Part shown: positions 11,087-20,662 of the stretch, in pieces
How positions within the stretch are numbered: position 1 is the stretch's first letter
How the letters are laid out: each line of letters begins with the position of its first letter
Assembly: GCF_020510445.1 (NCBI RefSeq)
Contig: NZ_JAHBAG010000001.1
Span: 162,501 to 226,500 of the forward strand
Direction: 5' to 3'
Length of the DNA stretch: 64,000 nucleotides
Origin: Hydrogenophaga taeniospiralis
GTDB taxonomy: Bacteria; Pseudomonadota; Gammaproteobacteria; Burkholderiales; Burkholderiaceae_C
The notes under the pieces: generated by a model
Databases searched by the model: none
What the model was told of the DNA's origin: nothing
The model's input: the letters and a program-made list of their open reading frames with translations, nothing else
Position numbers and translations under genes: made by a program

Positions 11087-13450
11087 TCAGGCGGGGCGCG
11101 GGGGGGACACCAACCGTGCCACCACCTCGCAGAACGCCTCGACCGCGTCGGTCTTGAACACCACCTCGCGCACACCGGCGGCCACCGCCTCGGCCTGCAG
11201 TTCGTCGGTGATGTAGCCCGAGGCCACGGCCACCGGCAGGTTCGGGCTGAGCGCCAGCACCGAGCGGGCCACGTCCAGCCCCGACATGCCGGGCATGTTG
11301 TAGTCGGTCATCAAGAGGTCGAAGGCGGCGGGCTCGTTGCGCACCGCGTCGATCGCCTGCTTCTGGTCGGTGAAGGTCGTCACCTTGTAGCCGCGTCGCT
11401 CCAGCAGCCGGCGCACCAGAAACACCAGCGTGTCGTCGTCATCCAGGTACAGGATGTGGCGCTGGGCGGTGATGAGGTCGTCGGCCATGGCGGGGGTCTC
11501 CACTGAAGTTGGTAAGGGCGGCTCGCTGTCGTCACGGTGTTCTGGCGCCATTGTGCCGCCATCCAGACCCGCCCCGCCGTTCGCGGCCAGGGGGGTTTTC
11601 GGGGCCGGCTCGGTGTGCGGTGCGGCCGGAAAGTACAGCATGAAGGTGGTGCCCTGGCCGGGCACGCTGTCCACCTGGATCGCGCCGCCGTGGGCCTGCA
11701 CGATGCCCAGCACCACCGGCAGCCCCAGCCCGGTGCCGCTGCCCACCGCCTTGGTGGTGAAGAAAGGTTCGAAGATGCGGTTGCGCGTGGCCGCATCCAT
11801 GCCGCAGCCGTCGTCCGTCACCATGACGCGCACGGCGCCCACGCCGCTGATCGCGCTGCTGCGCGCCAGCTCGGCGGGCAGGTTGGGGTCGCCCGGGGGC
11901 ACGGTGTCGACCCGGAACTCGATGCGCCCGGGTTGGCCCTTCAAGGCGTGCACCGCGTTGGTCCCCAGGTTGAGCAGCACCTGCCCGATCTGGGTCGGGT
12001 CGGCCTGGATGTCCGGCGTGCCGGTGGCGAAGCACTGCACCAGTTGCACCTGCGAGGGCGTGGCCGCCCGCAGCAGGCTGCAGGACTCGGCCAGGATGTC
12101 GCCCACGCAGACCGGTTTGCGCTGCATCGGCTGCTGGCGGCTGAAGGCCAGCACCTGGCGCACCAGCTCACGGCCCCGGCGGGCCGCGGCGCTGATCTCG
12201 TGCAGGCTCTCGCGCGCCGGCGCGCCCGGCGGCAGGTCCTGGCGCGCCAGGTCGGCGTTGCCCAGGATGGCGGCCAGGATGTTGTTGAAATCGTGCGCCA
12301 CGCCCCCGGCGAGCGTGCCCAGCGCTTCCATCTTCTGCGACTGGGCCAGTTGCTGTTCGAGCGCCTGCTGTTGCCACTGCGCCTGGCGCAGCGAGGTGAT
12401 GTCCACGAAGGTGAACATCACGTGCCGCAGGCCGCCGATGGCGTCGTTTTCGGGGTAGGCGTTGCACAGCGCCCACTGGGTCTGCGCGCCGTCGCCCGAC
12501 TGCATGCCCATGATCACGTCGGCCACGGGTTGCCCGGTGGCGAGCACGCGTTCAAACGGCACCTCGTGGCGCGGCATCGGTCGCCCGTCTTCGCGCAGCA
12601 GGCGCCAGTCGGGCGCCAGCGGTTCGGGCATCGCCGAACGGGCATCGCACTCGCTCCAGCCCAGGAAGCGCCGTGCCGCGCTGTTGACACTGGCCAGTGT
12701 CTGGTCGGGCCGGAACACCATCACGCCGGCGCTCAGGTTTTCGATCAGCGCGCGCGAGTCGGCCTCGCGGGTCTGCAGCACCTGCCGCGCCCGGTCCCCC
12801 TGCTGCTGCAGGCGCAGCGTGACCAGCGAACTGAAGATCACCAAGCGCAGCAGCACGTCGATCATGGTGGCCAGCAAGAGCACGGGCACCGCCGGGCTGG
12901 TGCGTTCGCCGGTGGCGCTGACCGGCAGGAACCAGACGCTCACCGCCAGCCCGATCAGCGCCACGAGCTTGAACCAGGTGACCCAGCGCAACACCTGCAG
13001 TTCCAGGATGCGGTGAATGGGGTCGAAGCGGCGGATGTCGTGCAGGGCCACGCCGGCGATCACGACCCCCGCCACGGAAAACAGGGTCTGGCGCGCCGCC
13101 ATCGAGTCCCAGACCGAGGTCAGCAGCACATTGCCCACGAACACGGCCAGCAGCGCCGCCAGCACCGGCCGCAGCGCGTAGGGTTGCCCCAGGTAACTGC
13201 GGAGCCCGATCCACAAGAACGCCGCGCTGGCGACGAACGCGGTGTTGGCCACACCGAAGGTGAGCAGCTCGGGCCCATCGGGGCGCAACCCCAGCCCCAC
13301 CGAACCCAGACCCGCCAACAGCCCGGAGACCGTCCACCAGCCCGGGCCGCCCACGGAGGGGTGGCGGCGCGACTGGGCGAAAAATGCGGCGGTTGCCAGC
13401 CCATCGACGCAAAGCCGAAGTGCCAGGATGGTCAGCAGATCAAGTTGCAT
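11087..13450 (-). CDS. Membrane-anchored hybrid histidine kinase
   Basis: A 787-residue protein. Residues 1-200 hold about six to seven hydrophobic helices with no large periplasmic loop. Then come a PAS region (RALIENLSAGVMVF onward), HisKA with His386 in AGGVAHDFNNILAAI, a HATPase domain (DDGCGM, GSGTGLGLPVV) and a C-terminal receiver with Asp716 in LLMTDYNMPGMSGLD. The HDFNN form of the H-box is common in hybrid kinases related to NtrB. The last residues are encoded inside a GC-rich 3' element. The start at 13450 puts the first helix at the N terminus; no good ribosome site is visible, and 13480 is an alternative. The signal is unknown. Confidence 0.82.
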   Translation of the reverse strand: MQLDLLTILALRLCVDGLATAAFFAQSRRHPSVGGPGWWTVSGLLAGLGSVGLGLRPDGPELLTFGVANTAFVASAAFLWIGLRSYLGQPYALRPVLAALLAVFVGNVLLTSVWDSMAARQTLFSVAGVVIAGVALHDIRRFDPIHRILELQVLRWVTWFKLVALIGLAVSVWFLPVSATGERTSPAVPVLLLATMIDVLLRLVIFSSLVTLRLQQQGDRARQVLQTREADSRALIENLSAGVMVFRPDQTLASVNSAARRFLGWSECDARSAMPEPLAPDWRLLREDGRPMPRHEVPFERVLATGQPVADVIMGMQSGDGAQTQWALCNAYPENDAIGGLRHVMFTFVDITSLRQAQWQQQALEQQLAQSQKMEALGTLAGGVAHDFNNILAAILGNADLARQDLPPGAPARESLHEISAAARRGRELVRQVLAFSRQQPMQRKPVCVGDILAESCSLLRAATPSQVQLVQCFATGTPDIQADPTQIGQVLLNLGTNAVHALKGQPGRIEFRVDTVPPGDPNLPAELARSSAISGVGAVRVMVTDDGCGMDAATRNRIFEPFFTTKAVGSGTGLGLPVVLGIVQAHGGAIQVDSVPGQGTTFMLYFPAAPHTEPAPKTPLAANGGAGLDGGTMAPEHRDDSEPPLPTSVETPAMADDLITAQRHILYLDDDDTLVFLVRRLLERRGYKVTTFTDQKQAIDAVRNEPAAFDLLMTDYNMPGMSGLDVARSVLALSPNLPVAVASGYITDELQAEAVAAGVREVVFKTDAVEAFCEVVARLVSPPRPA

Positions 13451-13605
13451 GGAGGGTGGGCGGGTTTCTCGTGCTCCCATTGAAGCACAGGACCCCCCGG
13501 CCAAACGCCGGATCTGCCCTGCTTTTCCAGCGCGATTCCGGTCCGGGATGGCGGCAGTCGCTGCCGGGACAAAGCCCGTGCCCCGGCCTCCACCAGAATG
13601 CCGCC

Positions 13606-14292
13606 ATGGGAATCCTCTACCTTGTGCGCCACGGCCAGGCCTCCTTTGGCGCCGACGACTACGACCGGCTCAGCGCGCTCGGCCAGCGGCAGAGCCAGCG
13701 GCTGGGCCAGTACTGGGCCGAACGCGGCCTGCGCTTTGACGCGGTGCTCACCGGCACGCTGCGGCGCCACGCGCAGACCTGGGCCGGCATCGCCGAAGGC
13801 GCCGGGCTGGGCGACGCCCAGGCGCTGGCCTGGCCCGGCCTGAACGAATACGACAGCGAGGCGGTGATCCGCGCCGTGTTGCCCCGCGGCGGGGACACGG
13901 TGCTGGGCGATCCGCACTCACCCGAGGGTTATCGCGCCCATTTCCGGCTGCTGCGCGACGGCCTGGCGCAGTGGATGGCGGGCACCGTGAGCCCGCAGGG
14001 CATGCCCAGCTACGGCGATTTCGTGCACGGCGTCACCAGCGCGCTCGACCATGTGCGCACGCACCACCACGGCCAGAAGGTGCTGATCGTCTCCAGCGGC
14101 GGGCCGATCGCCACGGCCGTGGGCCATGTGCTGGGCCTGAGCCCCGAGGGCACGATCGAGCTGAACATGCGCATCCGCAACAGCGCCGTGACCGAGTTCC
14201 AGTTCAGCCCGAAGCGCCACACCCTGCTGACCTACAACACTTTGCCGCACCTGGACGGCAGCGCGTACGCAGACTGGATGACGTATGCGTGA
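13606..14292 (+). CDS. Histidine phosphatase superfamily protein
   Basis: A 228-residue phosphoglycerate-mutase-like protein. The phosphohistidine motif LVRHGQASFG holds Arg8-His9-Gly10, and the second half has VLIVSSGGPIATAVGHVLGL. In place of the usual second histidine motif (GHG or SHG) it reads SSGGP, a pattern seen in the bacterial branch of uncertain substrate rather than in true glycolytic mutases. It is cytosolic. The gene ends directly against the convergent creatininase gene. The actual substrate is not predictable. Confidence 0.82.
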   Translation: MGILYLVRHGQASFGADDYDRLSALGQRQSQRLGQYWAERGLRFDAVLTGTLRRHAQTWAGIAEGAGLGDAQALAWPGLNEYDSEAVIRAVLPRGGDTVLGDPHSPEGYRAHFRLLRDGLAQWMAGTVSPQGMPSYGDFVHGVTSALDHVRTHHHGQKVLIVSSGGPIATAVGHVLGLSPEGTIELNMRIRNSAVTEFQFSPKRHTLLTYNTLPHLDGSAYADWMTYA

Positions 14293-15126
14293 TCAATCAA
14301 ACGCCGTGCGCTCGGTGAGCGTGTCCGGCGGCAGGCGGTCGATTTCACCCAGCAGGTGCGCCAGGGCGCGCCCTGCCGCATCGAGCACCGCGCGGCCCTT
14401 GTCGGCGCTGGCGGCGCCCGCGTTGCCCACCGCGCCGCTGGCGTTGTAGTCCTGCATCATCCAGCCGAGCTTGGCGCTGCGGCCGTTGCCCAGGATAGGG
14501 AAGCGCTGGGCACGGTCCTGCGAGCTGGAGCGGAAGTAGCCGGCCTGGTCCATGCGCACCCGCCCGGGCGCAAGCGCCAGCATGAGCGACGTTTCGATCT
14601 CGCCGGCGTGCACGCCGAAGCGGTGCTCTTCGGCGCTGAAGAGTGCGTTCAGGTCCTGGCCCTGCGCGTCGGTCAGCGGCAGGTTGAACCAGCTCACGCT
14701 GTAGACCAGCATGCCCAGCCGCGCGCGCAGGTCGCGCGCCACCAGGTCCATCGCGCCCACCTGACCACCGTGGGCGTTGAACAGCACCAGCTTTTTCACC
14801 CCGCTGGCGGCCACGCACTCGCCGATCTCGGTCCACACGCGCAGCACGGTCTCGGCCTTGAGCGTGAGGGTGCCGGGGAAACGTGTGTGCTCCGGCGAAA
14901 AACCCACCGCCTGGGTGGGCAGGAACAGCGCCGGTAGATGGGGTGCGAGGTGCGGCAGCGCGGCGGCGATCACACCGTTGACGATGTCGGTGTCCACCGA
15001 CAGCGGCAGGTGCGGGCCGTGCTGCTCGGTCGCGGCCACCGGGAGCACGGCGATGGCGCGCGCCTTGTCGAGCGAAGCGAAGTCGGCGGTGCTCAGGTCG
15101 GACCAGTGGCGGGCTTGGGCTTTCAT
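14293..15126 (-). CDS. Creatininase family amidohydrolase
   Basis: A 277-residue protein with the family's metal-site segments: VAATEQHGPHLPLSVDTDI (His and Asp ligands) near the N terminus, the NAHGGQ motif in the middle, and EEHRFGVHAGEIETSLML with further ligands. Creatininase-fold enzymes open cyclic amides with two divalent metals; members include creatininase, riboflavin-pathway FAPy deformylase and mycofactocin protease. No neighbouring gene narrows the choice. It is cytosolic. The ATG at 15126 fits the family N terminus. Confidence 0.82.
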   Translation of the reverse strand: MKAQARHWSDLSTADFASLDKARAIAVLPVAATEQHGPHLPLSVDTDIVNGVIAAALPHLAPHLPALFLPTQAVGFSPEHTRFPGTLTLKAETVLRVWTEIGECVAASGVKKLVLFNAHGGQVGAMDLVARDLRARLGMLVYSVSWFNLPLTDAQGQDLNALFSAEEHRFGVHAGEIETSLMLALAPGRVRMDQAGYFRSSSQDRAQRFPILGNGRSAKLGWMMQDYNASGAVGNAGAASADKGRAVLDAAGRALAHLLGEIDRLPPDTLTERTAFD

Positions 15127-15207
15127 GGGGGCATCTTACGGCGGTCCGCGCCTTCTTTGGGGCGGGTGGACCGGGGCCGGCGCGAAGCGCTCGGTAAGAT
15201 GGATCAC

Positions 15208-15984
15208 ATGACCCAGGATCTCTTTCGCCAGGACGCTTACCTGCAGCACTGCGGCGCCACCATCACGGCCGTCAGCGAACACGGCATCGTGCTCGACCGC
15301 AGCGTGTTCTACCCGCTGGGCGGCGGGCAGGCCGGCGACGCCGGCGAACTGCGGCTGGCCGATGGCAGCGCCATCGCCATCGTCGACACCCGCAAGGGCA
15401 AAGACGCCGAAGGCCGGCCCACGGCCGACATCGTGCACGTGCCGGCGCCCGGCCAGGCGGTGGCCCTCGCGGCGGCCACCGTGGGCAGCCCGGTCACCGC
15501 CCACATCGACTGGGCGCGCCGCCACCGGCTCATGCGCTTTCACACCAGCACCCACCTGCTGTGCCATCTCGTGCCGGTGCCGGTGAACGGCTGCTCCATC
15601 ACGCCGGACTACGCCCGCCTCGACTTCCACATGACCGACCCGCTGGACAAGGACGTGCTCACCGCCGGCATAGAGGCCCTGGTGGCCGCGGCCCACCCCG
15701 TGGCCATCGGCGCCATCACCGAGGAAGAGCTCGACGCCAACCCCGCGCTGGTCAAGAGCATGAGCGTCTCGCCCCCTCGCGGCAGCGGCAGCGTGCGCAC
15801 GGTGCGCATCGGCCACACCGATCTGGTCGACCTGCAGCCCTGCGGCGGCACCCACGTGGCCAACACGGCCGAGATCGGCCGGGTCGTGGTCACGAAGATC
15901 GAGAAAAAGAGCGCCACCACGCGCCGCGTAATACTGGGGTTGCAGGACGCACCCCCCGCGTCGCCTTCGGCGCCACCCCCCTGA
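15208..15984 (+). CDS. Alanyl-tRNA editing protein AlaX
   Basis: A 258-residue free-standing editing domain homologous to the C-terminal editing part of AlaRS. It hydrolyses Ser-tRNA(Ala) or Gly-tRNA(Ala). FYPLGGGQAGDAGEL is the domain start, HTSTHLLCHLV supplies the two zinc histidines, and CGGTHVANTAEIG the third cluster with Cys and His. A TAAGAT hexamer at 15195-15200, 8 bases before this ATG, may be the promoter -10, so the transcript could have almost no leader. An in-frame ATG at 15199 is a less likely start. The far C terminus (PPASPSAPPP) runs towards a palindromic element. Confidence 0.86.
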   Translation: MTQDLFRQDAYLQHCGATITAVSEHGIVLDRSVFYPLGGGQAGDAGELRLADGSAIAIVDTRKGKDAEGRPTADIVHVPAPGQAVALAAATVGSPVTAHIDWARRHRLMRFHTSTHLLCHLVPVPVNGCSITPDYARLDFHMTDPLDKDVLTAGIEALVAAAHPVAIGAITEEELDANPALVKSMSVSPPRGSGSVRTVRIGHTDLVDLQPCGGTHVANTAEIGRVVVTKIEKKSATTRRVILGLQDAPPASPSAPPP

Positions 15985-16001
15985 AGGGGGGCGACACCAG
16001 A

Positions 16002-16021
16002 GGCCCGGCAAAGCCGGTTCC
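16002..16021. repeat. Dispersed palindromic repeat, copy B
   Basis: GGCCCGGCAAAGCCGGTTCC is the reverse complement of the element at 11034-11053 with two differences, and lies in the 101-base gap between two convergent genes. It is flanked by GC-rich sequence running to 16080. It may act as a weak bidirectional terminator or be a REP-like element. Confidence 0.55.
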
Positions 16022-16085
16022 TCGGTGTCTCTGGGGTGGGCCGTCCCGCGCGCCCCGCGCAGCGGCGGAGCGTGGGGGCTACTCC

Positions 16086-17309
16086 TTATTCCTGGTACAT
16101 CCACCCCCGCGACCAGGGCAGCGCCTGTGCGCTCTGCCCGGCCGGGCGGCACAGCACCTGGTAGAGCGCCACCTCGTCGTGGTCAAACGCCCAGGCGCAA
16201 CCCGCCAGGTAGATACGCCAGATGCGCCAGCGCCGCTCGTCCACCAGCGGCTTGATGCGCTCGGTGTTGGCCTCGAAGGCCTCGGTCCAGAGCTCGGTGG
16301 TGCGCATGTAGTGGCGCCGCAGGTTTTCCACGTCGAAGGCTTCCAGCCCGCCTTCCTGCAGCGTGCGCAGCACCGTGCTGACGTGGGGCAACTCCCCACG
16401 CGGAAACACATAGCGGTCGATGAAGCGACCACCGCCGTGGCGCGTTTCGCCATCCATCGCGTCGGTGCTGGTGATGCCGTGGTTCATGGCCCAGCCGTCG
16501 GGCTTGAGCAGCGCGCGGATGTGGCCGAAGTACGCCGCCAGATTGTCCAGCCCCACGTGCTCGAACATGCCCACGCTGGTGATGCGATCAAAGGGGCCGT
16601 CGCCGACGTCGCGGTAGTCCTGCAGCCGGATGTCGATGCGGTCCTCCAGGCCGGCGGCGCGCACCCGCTCGCGCGCCAGCTCAAACTGATTTTTCGACAG
16701 CGTCACGCCCACGCACTGCGCACCAAACCGCTGCGCCGCGCGCAGCACCAGCGCGCCCCAGCCGCAGCCGATGTCGAGCAGGCGCTGGCCCGGCTGCAGG
16801 CGGATCTTGGTGAGGATGTGGTCGATCTTCTTCACCTGCGCCTCGTCCAGCGTTTCGTCGCCGTTCTCGAAATAGGCGCACGAATACACCATGCCCGGGC
16901 CCAGCCACTGGGCGTAGAAATCGTTGGACACGTCGTAGTGGTACTGGATGGCCTCGGCGTCGCTCTCGCGCGTGTGGCCAAAGCGCCGGCGGATGCGCCC
17001 GAGCAGGCCTTTTTCCGGCTCGGCCGTTTCGGCCAGCCGGTGCGCCACCGCCAGGATTTCGGACAAGGGCCCGTTCACGTCGATCAGGCCCTCCACATAG
17101 GCCTGGCCCAGCGTGTCCAGGCCGGGGTCGATCAGCAGCGGCAGGGCCGATGAGTCGCGCACAAGGATCTCCACCCGGGGTTCCACGAAGTCGCCCAGCG
17201 CCAGCGCCGAGCTCCCGGCCTCGCCCCAGCGCAGACGCACCGGCAGGTTGGCCCGTGTCTTCACCCGCTGCGCCCAGGGCAGCAGCGCTCGCTCCACGAT
17301 CGATCCCAT
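16086..17309 (-). CDS. Cyclopropane-fatty-acyl-phospholipid synthase family methyltransferase
   Basis: A 407-residue SAM-dependent enzyme. The N-terminal region (about 1-120) is the lipid-binding part; the class I methyltransferase core has LLDIGCGWGALVL for SAM, GVTLSKNQFELAR, and the SVGMFEHVG segment with the catalytic-type Glu/His typical of CFA synthases. It adds a methylene bridge to unsaturated acyl chains of membrane phospholipids, usually in stationary phase or acid stress. The start at 17309 is fixed by GGAGG seven bases upstream; an in-frame codon at 17333 lacks this. Confidence 0.87.
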   Translation of the reverse strand: MGSIVERALLPWAQRVKTRANLPVRLRWGEAGSSALALGDFVEPRVEILVRDSSALPLLIDPGLDTLGQAYVEGLIDVNGPLSEILAVAHRLAETAEPEKGLLGRIRRRFGHTRESDAEAIQYHYDVSNDFYAQWLGPGMVYSCAYFENGDETLDEAQVKKIDHILTKIRLQPGQRLLDIGCGWGALVLRAAQRFGAQCVGVTLSKNQFELARERVRAAGLEDRIDIRLQDYRDVGDGPFDRITSVGMFEHVGLDNLAAYFGHIRALLKPDGWAMNHGITSTDAMDGETRHGGGRFIDRYVFPRGELPHVSTVLRTLQEGGLEAFDVENLRRHYMRTTELWTEAFEANTERIKPLVDERRWRIWRIYLAGCAWAFDHDEVALYQVLCRPAGQSAQALPWSRGWMYQE

Positions 17310-17584
17310 GCACGCACCTCCATGCCAGTCCAAACCATGCGCCGAACCCGTTTTTACCGAAAGCCGCCCTTTCTGTGAACCCTGTCACGGAAATGCCCCC
17401 GCCGCGGCGCCGGCCAGGAGCGGCCACGCCACCGCCCGCCCCCAACAACAGTGTTACCTTATATTTGAGCGAATCATGCGCCCTGTGAACGCGTTGTGGT
17501 GCGGAACTTGAACGCAGCCGCGCCCTCATACTTCACCGGCACCGCCGGCCCGCCAGGGCCACCCACCCTCACCCGCTCCCTCGA

Positions 17585-19804
17585 ATGCTCCCGAAACCCA
17601 TGCCATCGGCCGTCGCGGCCACCCTCCGCCTGACGCTGCTCCTGCTGTGGGCGCTGTGCCTGCCGCTGGCGGCGCAGGCCCAAGGTCTGCTCTCGGGCGC
17701 CCCCGCCCAGACGGTGGTGCAGACCGACCAGGTGCGCGCCGAACTGCTGGCCCACGCCCCCGACGGCGCGGGCCCGGGCAAAACCGTCTGGGTTGGTCTG
17801 CAGCTCAGCCACACCCCCGAGTGGCACACCTACTGGAAAAACTCGGGCGACTCGGGCCTGCCGACCCAGTTCGAATGGACCCTGCCCCCGGGCGTGACGG
17901 CGGGCGACATCGCCTGGCCCACGCCGCGCAAGTTCCCGCTCGGCCCACTGGCCAACTACGGCTACGACGGCACGGTGCTGCTGCCGGTGCCGCTGACCAT
18001 CGACCCCGGCTTCAACGGCAACCACCTGGAAGTGCAGCTCTATGCTGCCTGGCTGGTCTGCCGCAAGGAGTGCATTCCCGAAGAAGGCCGTTTCACGCTG
18101 CGCATCCCGGTGCAAGGATCGACCGGCCTGCACGGCAGCGTGTTTGACGCCGCCTTCGCCGCCGCCCCCAAAGACCAGCCCCCCGCCGACAGCGCCCTGC
18201 AGCCCGACACCGGCTTCCTGAAGGTGTCGCTCAGCGGCCTGCCCGCGGCCTGGCGGGGCCAGACCCTGGAGTTTTTCCCCGAAACCGCCGGCCTGATCGA
18301 ACCCGGCTCGGCCTGGACCCAGGCCTGGGACGGCGAGCGCTGGAGCGCGCGCCTGCCGCTTTCACCACAGCGCAGCGAGAGCCCGGCCCGGGTGCCCCTG
18401 GTGGTGGCCCAGGCCAACCCGCCCGGCTCGGGCGCGGGCAGCGCCGGCGTGCGGCTCGACGTGCCGGTGCAAGGCGCCTGGCCGGCCGTCGCGGCCCTGC
18501 CCGTGGCCGTGCCCGACGCCCTGCAGGCCGCGCTCAACGCCAACGCCGCCCGCGCGGCCAGCGCCCCGCCGCCCGCCAGCGGCACCCCCATCACCCTCTG
18601 GGCCGCGCTGATCGGCGCGCTCCTGGGCGGCATGATCCTCAACCTCATGCCCTGCGTGTTTCCGGTGCTGGCCATCAAGGTATTGGCGTTCGCGAAACAC
18701 GCCGACGACCGCACCGCCCACCGCGCCCACGGCCTGGCCTACACCGCCGGGGTGGTGCTGTCGTTCCTGGCGCTGGGCGGCCTGCTGCTCGGCCTGCGCG
18801 CCGCGGGCGAACAACTCGGCTGGGGCTTCCAACTGCAGAGCCCCGGCGTGGTGGCCGGGCTCGCCGTGCTGTTCACCCTGATCGGCCTGAACCTGGCCGG
18901 CCTGTTCGAAATCGGCAGCGTGCTGCCCAGCCGCGTGGCCAACTTGCAGGCCAAGAACCCCACGGCCGACGCCTTCCTCACCGGCGTGCTCGCCACCGCC
19001 ATCGCCTCGCCCTGCACCGCGCCCTTCATGGGCGCCTCGCTCGGCCTGGCCATCGGCCTGCCCGCCGTGCAGGCGCTGGCCGTGTTCGGCGCACTCGGCC
19101 TGGGCATGGCCCTGCCCTACCTGGCCGCGAGCTGGTGGCCCGCCATCGCACGCGCACTGCCGCGCCCCGGCGCCTGGATGGACACCTTCCGCCGGGGCAT
19201 GGCCTTCCCCATGTTCGGCACCGTGGTCTGGCTGATCTGGGTGCTGGGTCAACAGAGCGGCATCGACGGCGCCGCCGCCCTGCTCATGCTGCTGGTGGTG
19301 CTGGCGCTGCTGGTGTGGGCGCTCGGCCTGCGCGGCAAGAGCCGCGCCGTGCTGGCCGGCCTCTCGCTCGCCGGCCTGCTCTGGCTGGGCTGGGCGGTCG
19401 GCCCCAACGTGACGCGCCTGCAGGACGCCAGCCCCGGCGCCGCGGTGGCCACCACGGTGGACGGCCTGAACTGGCAGCCCTGGAGCCCCGAGCGCCAGGC
19501 CACGCTGCTGGCCGAGGGCCGGCCGGTGTTCGTCGACTTCACCGCCGCCTGGTGCGTGACCTGCCAGTACAACAAGCGCACCACCCTGGCCAACGCCGAG
19601 GTGCTCGGCGACATGGCCACGAAAAACGTGGCCCTGCTGCGCGCCGACTGGACCCGCCGCGACCCCGCCGTCACCGCCGCCCTGGCCAGCCTGGGCCGCA
19701 ACGGCGTGCCGGTGTACGCGATCCACCAGAACGGGCAGCCGAGCACCGTGTTGTCCGAAGTGCTGAGCGTGGGAGAGGTTCGCGCCGCGCTCGCGGGTTT
19801 GTAA
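17585..19804 (+). CDS. DsbD/ScsB-like protein-disulfide reductase
   Basis: A 739-residue protein with a signal peptide (residues 1-33, ending AAQAQ). It then has a periplasmic immunoglobulin-like domain (about 35-330), an eight-helix membrane domain with the redox cysteines in NLMPCVFPVLAIKV and ASPCTAPFMG, and a periplasmic thioredoxin domain with Cys657/Cys660 in AAWCVTCQYNK. It carries electrons from cytoplasmic thioredoxin across the inner membrane to periplasmic partners. The long N-terminal domain resembles ScsB-type proteins more than E. coli DsbD. No partner gene lies next to it. Confidence 0.85.
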   Translation: MLPKPMPSAVAATLRLTLLLLWALCLPLAAQAQGLLSGAPAQTVVQTDQVRAELLAHAPDGAGPGKTVWVGLQLSHTPEWHTYWKNSGDSGLPTQFEWTLPPGVTAGDIAWPTPRKFPLGPLANYGYDGTVLLPVPLTIDPGFNGNHLEVQLYAAWLVCRKECIPEEGRFTLRIPVQGSTGLHGSVFDAAFAAAPKDQPPADSALQPDTGFLKVSLSGLPAAWRGQTLEFFPETAGLIEPGSAWTQAWDGERWSARLPLSPQRSESPARVPLVVAQANPPGSGAGSAGVRLDVPVQGAWPAVAALPVAVPDALQAALNANAARAASAPPPASGTPITLWAALIGALLGGMILNLMPCVFPVLAIKVLAFAKHADDRTAHRAHGLAYTAGVVLSFLALGGLLLGLRAAGEQLGWGFQLQSPGVVAGLAVLFTLIGLNLAGLFEIGSVLPSRVANLQAKNPTADAFLTGVLATAIASPCTAPFMGASLGLAIGLPAVQALAVFGALGLGMALPYLAASWWPAIARALPRPGAWMDTFRRGMAFPMFGTVVWLIWVLGQQSGIDGAAALLMLLVVLALLVWALGLRGKSRAVLAGLSLAGLLWLGWAVGPNVTRLQDASPGAAVATTVDGLNWQPWSPERQATLLAEGRPVFVDFTAAWCVTCQYNKRTTLANAEVLGDMATKNVALLRADWTRRDPAVTAALASLGRNGVPVYAIHQNGQPSTVLSEVLSVGEVRAALAGL

Positions 19805-19828
19805 TCCCCGAACCAGCCCGGCCCGCGT

Positions 19829-20038
19829 TCACTTCCTGGCCAAGAACCAGGCGACCAGCGCGTTGGCGTGGCCGTGACCCAGCTGGTGCTCGGTCTTGAG
19901 GAGGCTCACCAACTCCATGTGCTTGAGCGGGCCGGCCTGCGCCAGTACCTGCATCCAGTGGGCGATGGGTTTGCCATACGTCTTCTCGATGGATGGAAAG
20001 TAGGATGCGGGACCTTTCACCACTTCTTGCGTTGCCAT
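19829..20038 (-). CDS. DUF4287 domain protein
   Basis: A 69-residue protein with the DUF4287 pattern: GPASYFPSIEKTYGKPIAHW, a middle helix with LLKTEHQLGHGHANALVAWFL, and a short basic end. The family is widespread and its function is not known; it often occurs alone or fused to a DUF5655 domain. AAGGAG six bases before the ATG at 20038 fixes the start. Convergent with the DsbD-like gene, it marks the left edge of a stretch with visibly more A+T. Confidence 0.78.
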   Translation of the reverse strand: MATQEVVKGPASYFPSIEKTYGKPIAHWMQVLAQAGPLKHMELVSLLKTEHQLGHGHANALVAWFLARK

Positions 20039-20098
20039 GGAGGCTCCTTTCGGTCGTTGTTGCGAGGCAAACGGGGCGCGCAGTCTAGATGCACCCAC

Positions 20099-20600
20099 AC
20101 GCCATGGGCAGCAGGCGACATGGGCTGACTGGCTCCATCACAACGACGAACGTGGGGGCTGGATTTCGACAGACGGAGCGACGGCATCGAAGTGCCACGA
20201 CGGGTCTTGGAGATCAGGCCCGTGTGGCATGTTCACGATGGCATTTGCATGGGGGAGTGGGAGCTCCCATCGGGCAATCGACCCATTGCGCATCCGCACC
20301 TCGGTTCAGATGGGCAAAGGGTCAGGCCTCGGGTGTTTTCGTCGAGCGTGCCAGCGTTGGTGAAATCAATTGCCTCCAGAAGAGTATTCACCAACGGGTG
20401 CCGCTGGTCGTGCAACCAATAACTGGTTCCACAGGGGCCCATTCAATGATCCGGGATGCGACACATGGCTGCGCCCGGAGTTGTAACCATCTCCAACTTG
20501 TGCAACAAGTCCGTCTATACTGAAAAAGCAGTTGAAGGACGGGGGTCAGTCTGTCGGCTGCAACGGAGGCAAGACCAAAGCGGTTCGAACCTCATCGCAT
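20099..20600. other. Gap of about 600 bases with no convincing gene
   Basis: The sequence between the DUF4287 gene and the beta-helix gene (20039-20662) is lower in G+C than its surroundings. Open frames on both strands (for example 20089-20523 plus, 20233-20442 minus) show no family resemblance, no ribosome site and an unusual amino-acid mix. A TATACT at 20516-20521 could be a -10 element for the beta-helix gene, but no matching -35 is seen. The imperfect palindrome ACTTGTGCAACAAGT (20496-20510) just before it could be a regulator site. Confidence 0.4.
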
Positions 20601-20662
20601 AGGCGGTGAAAAAATCGGACTTCCGACTGACTGCAGTGTCCACATTTTTGAGGAGAATAGGT

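Noticed and set aside
20089..20523. 144-codon frame in the accessory gap
   Set aside because: Irregular composition, no ribosome site, overlaps other open frames equally good; nothing supports coding.
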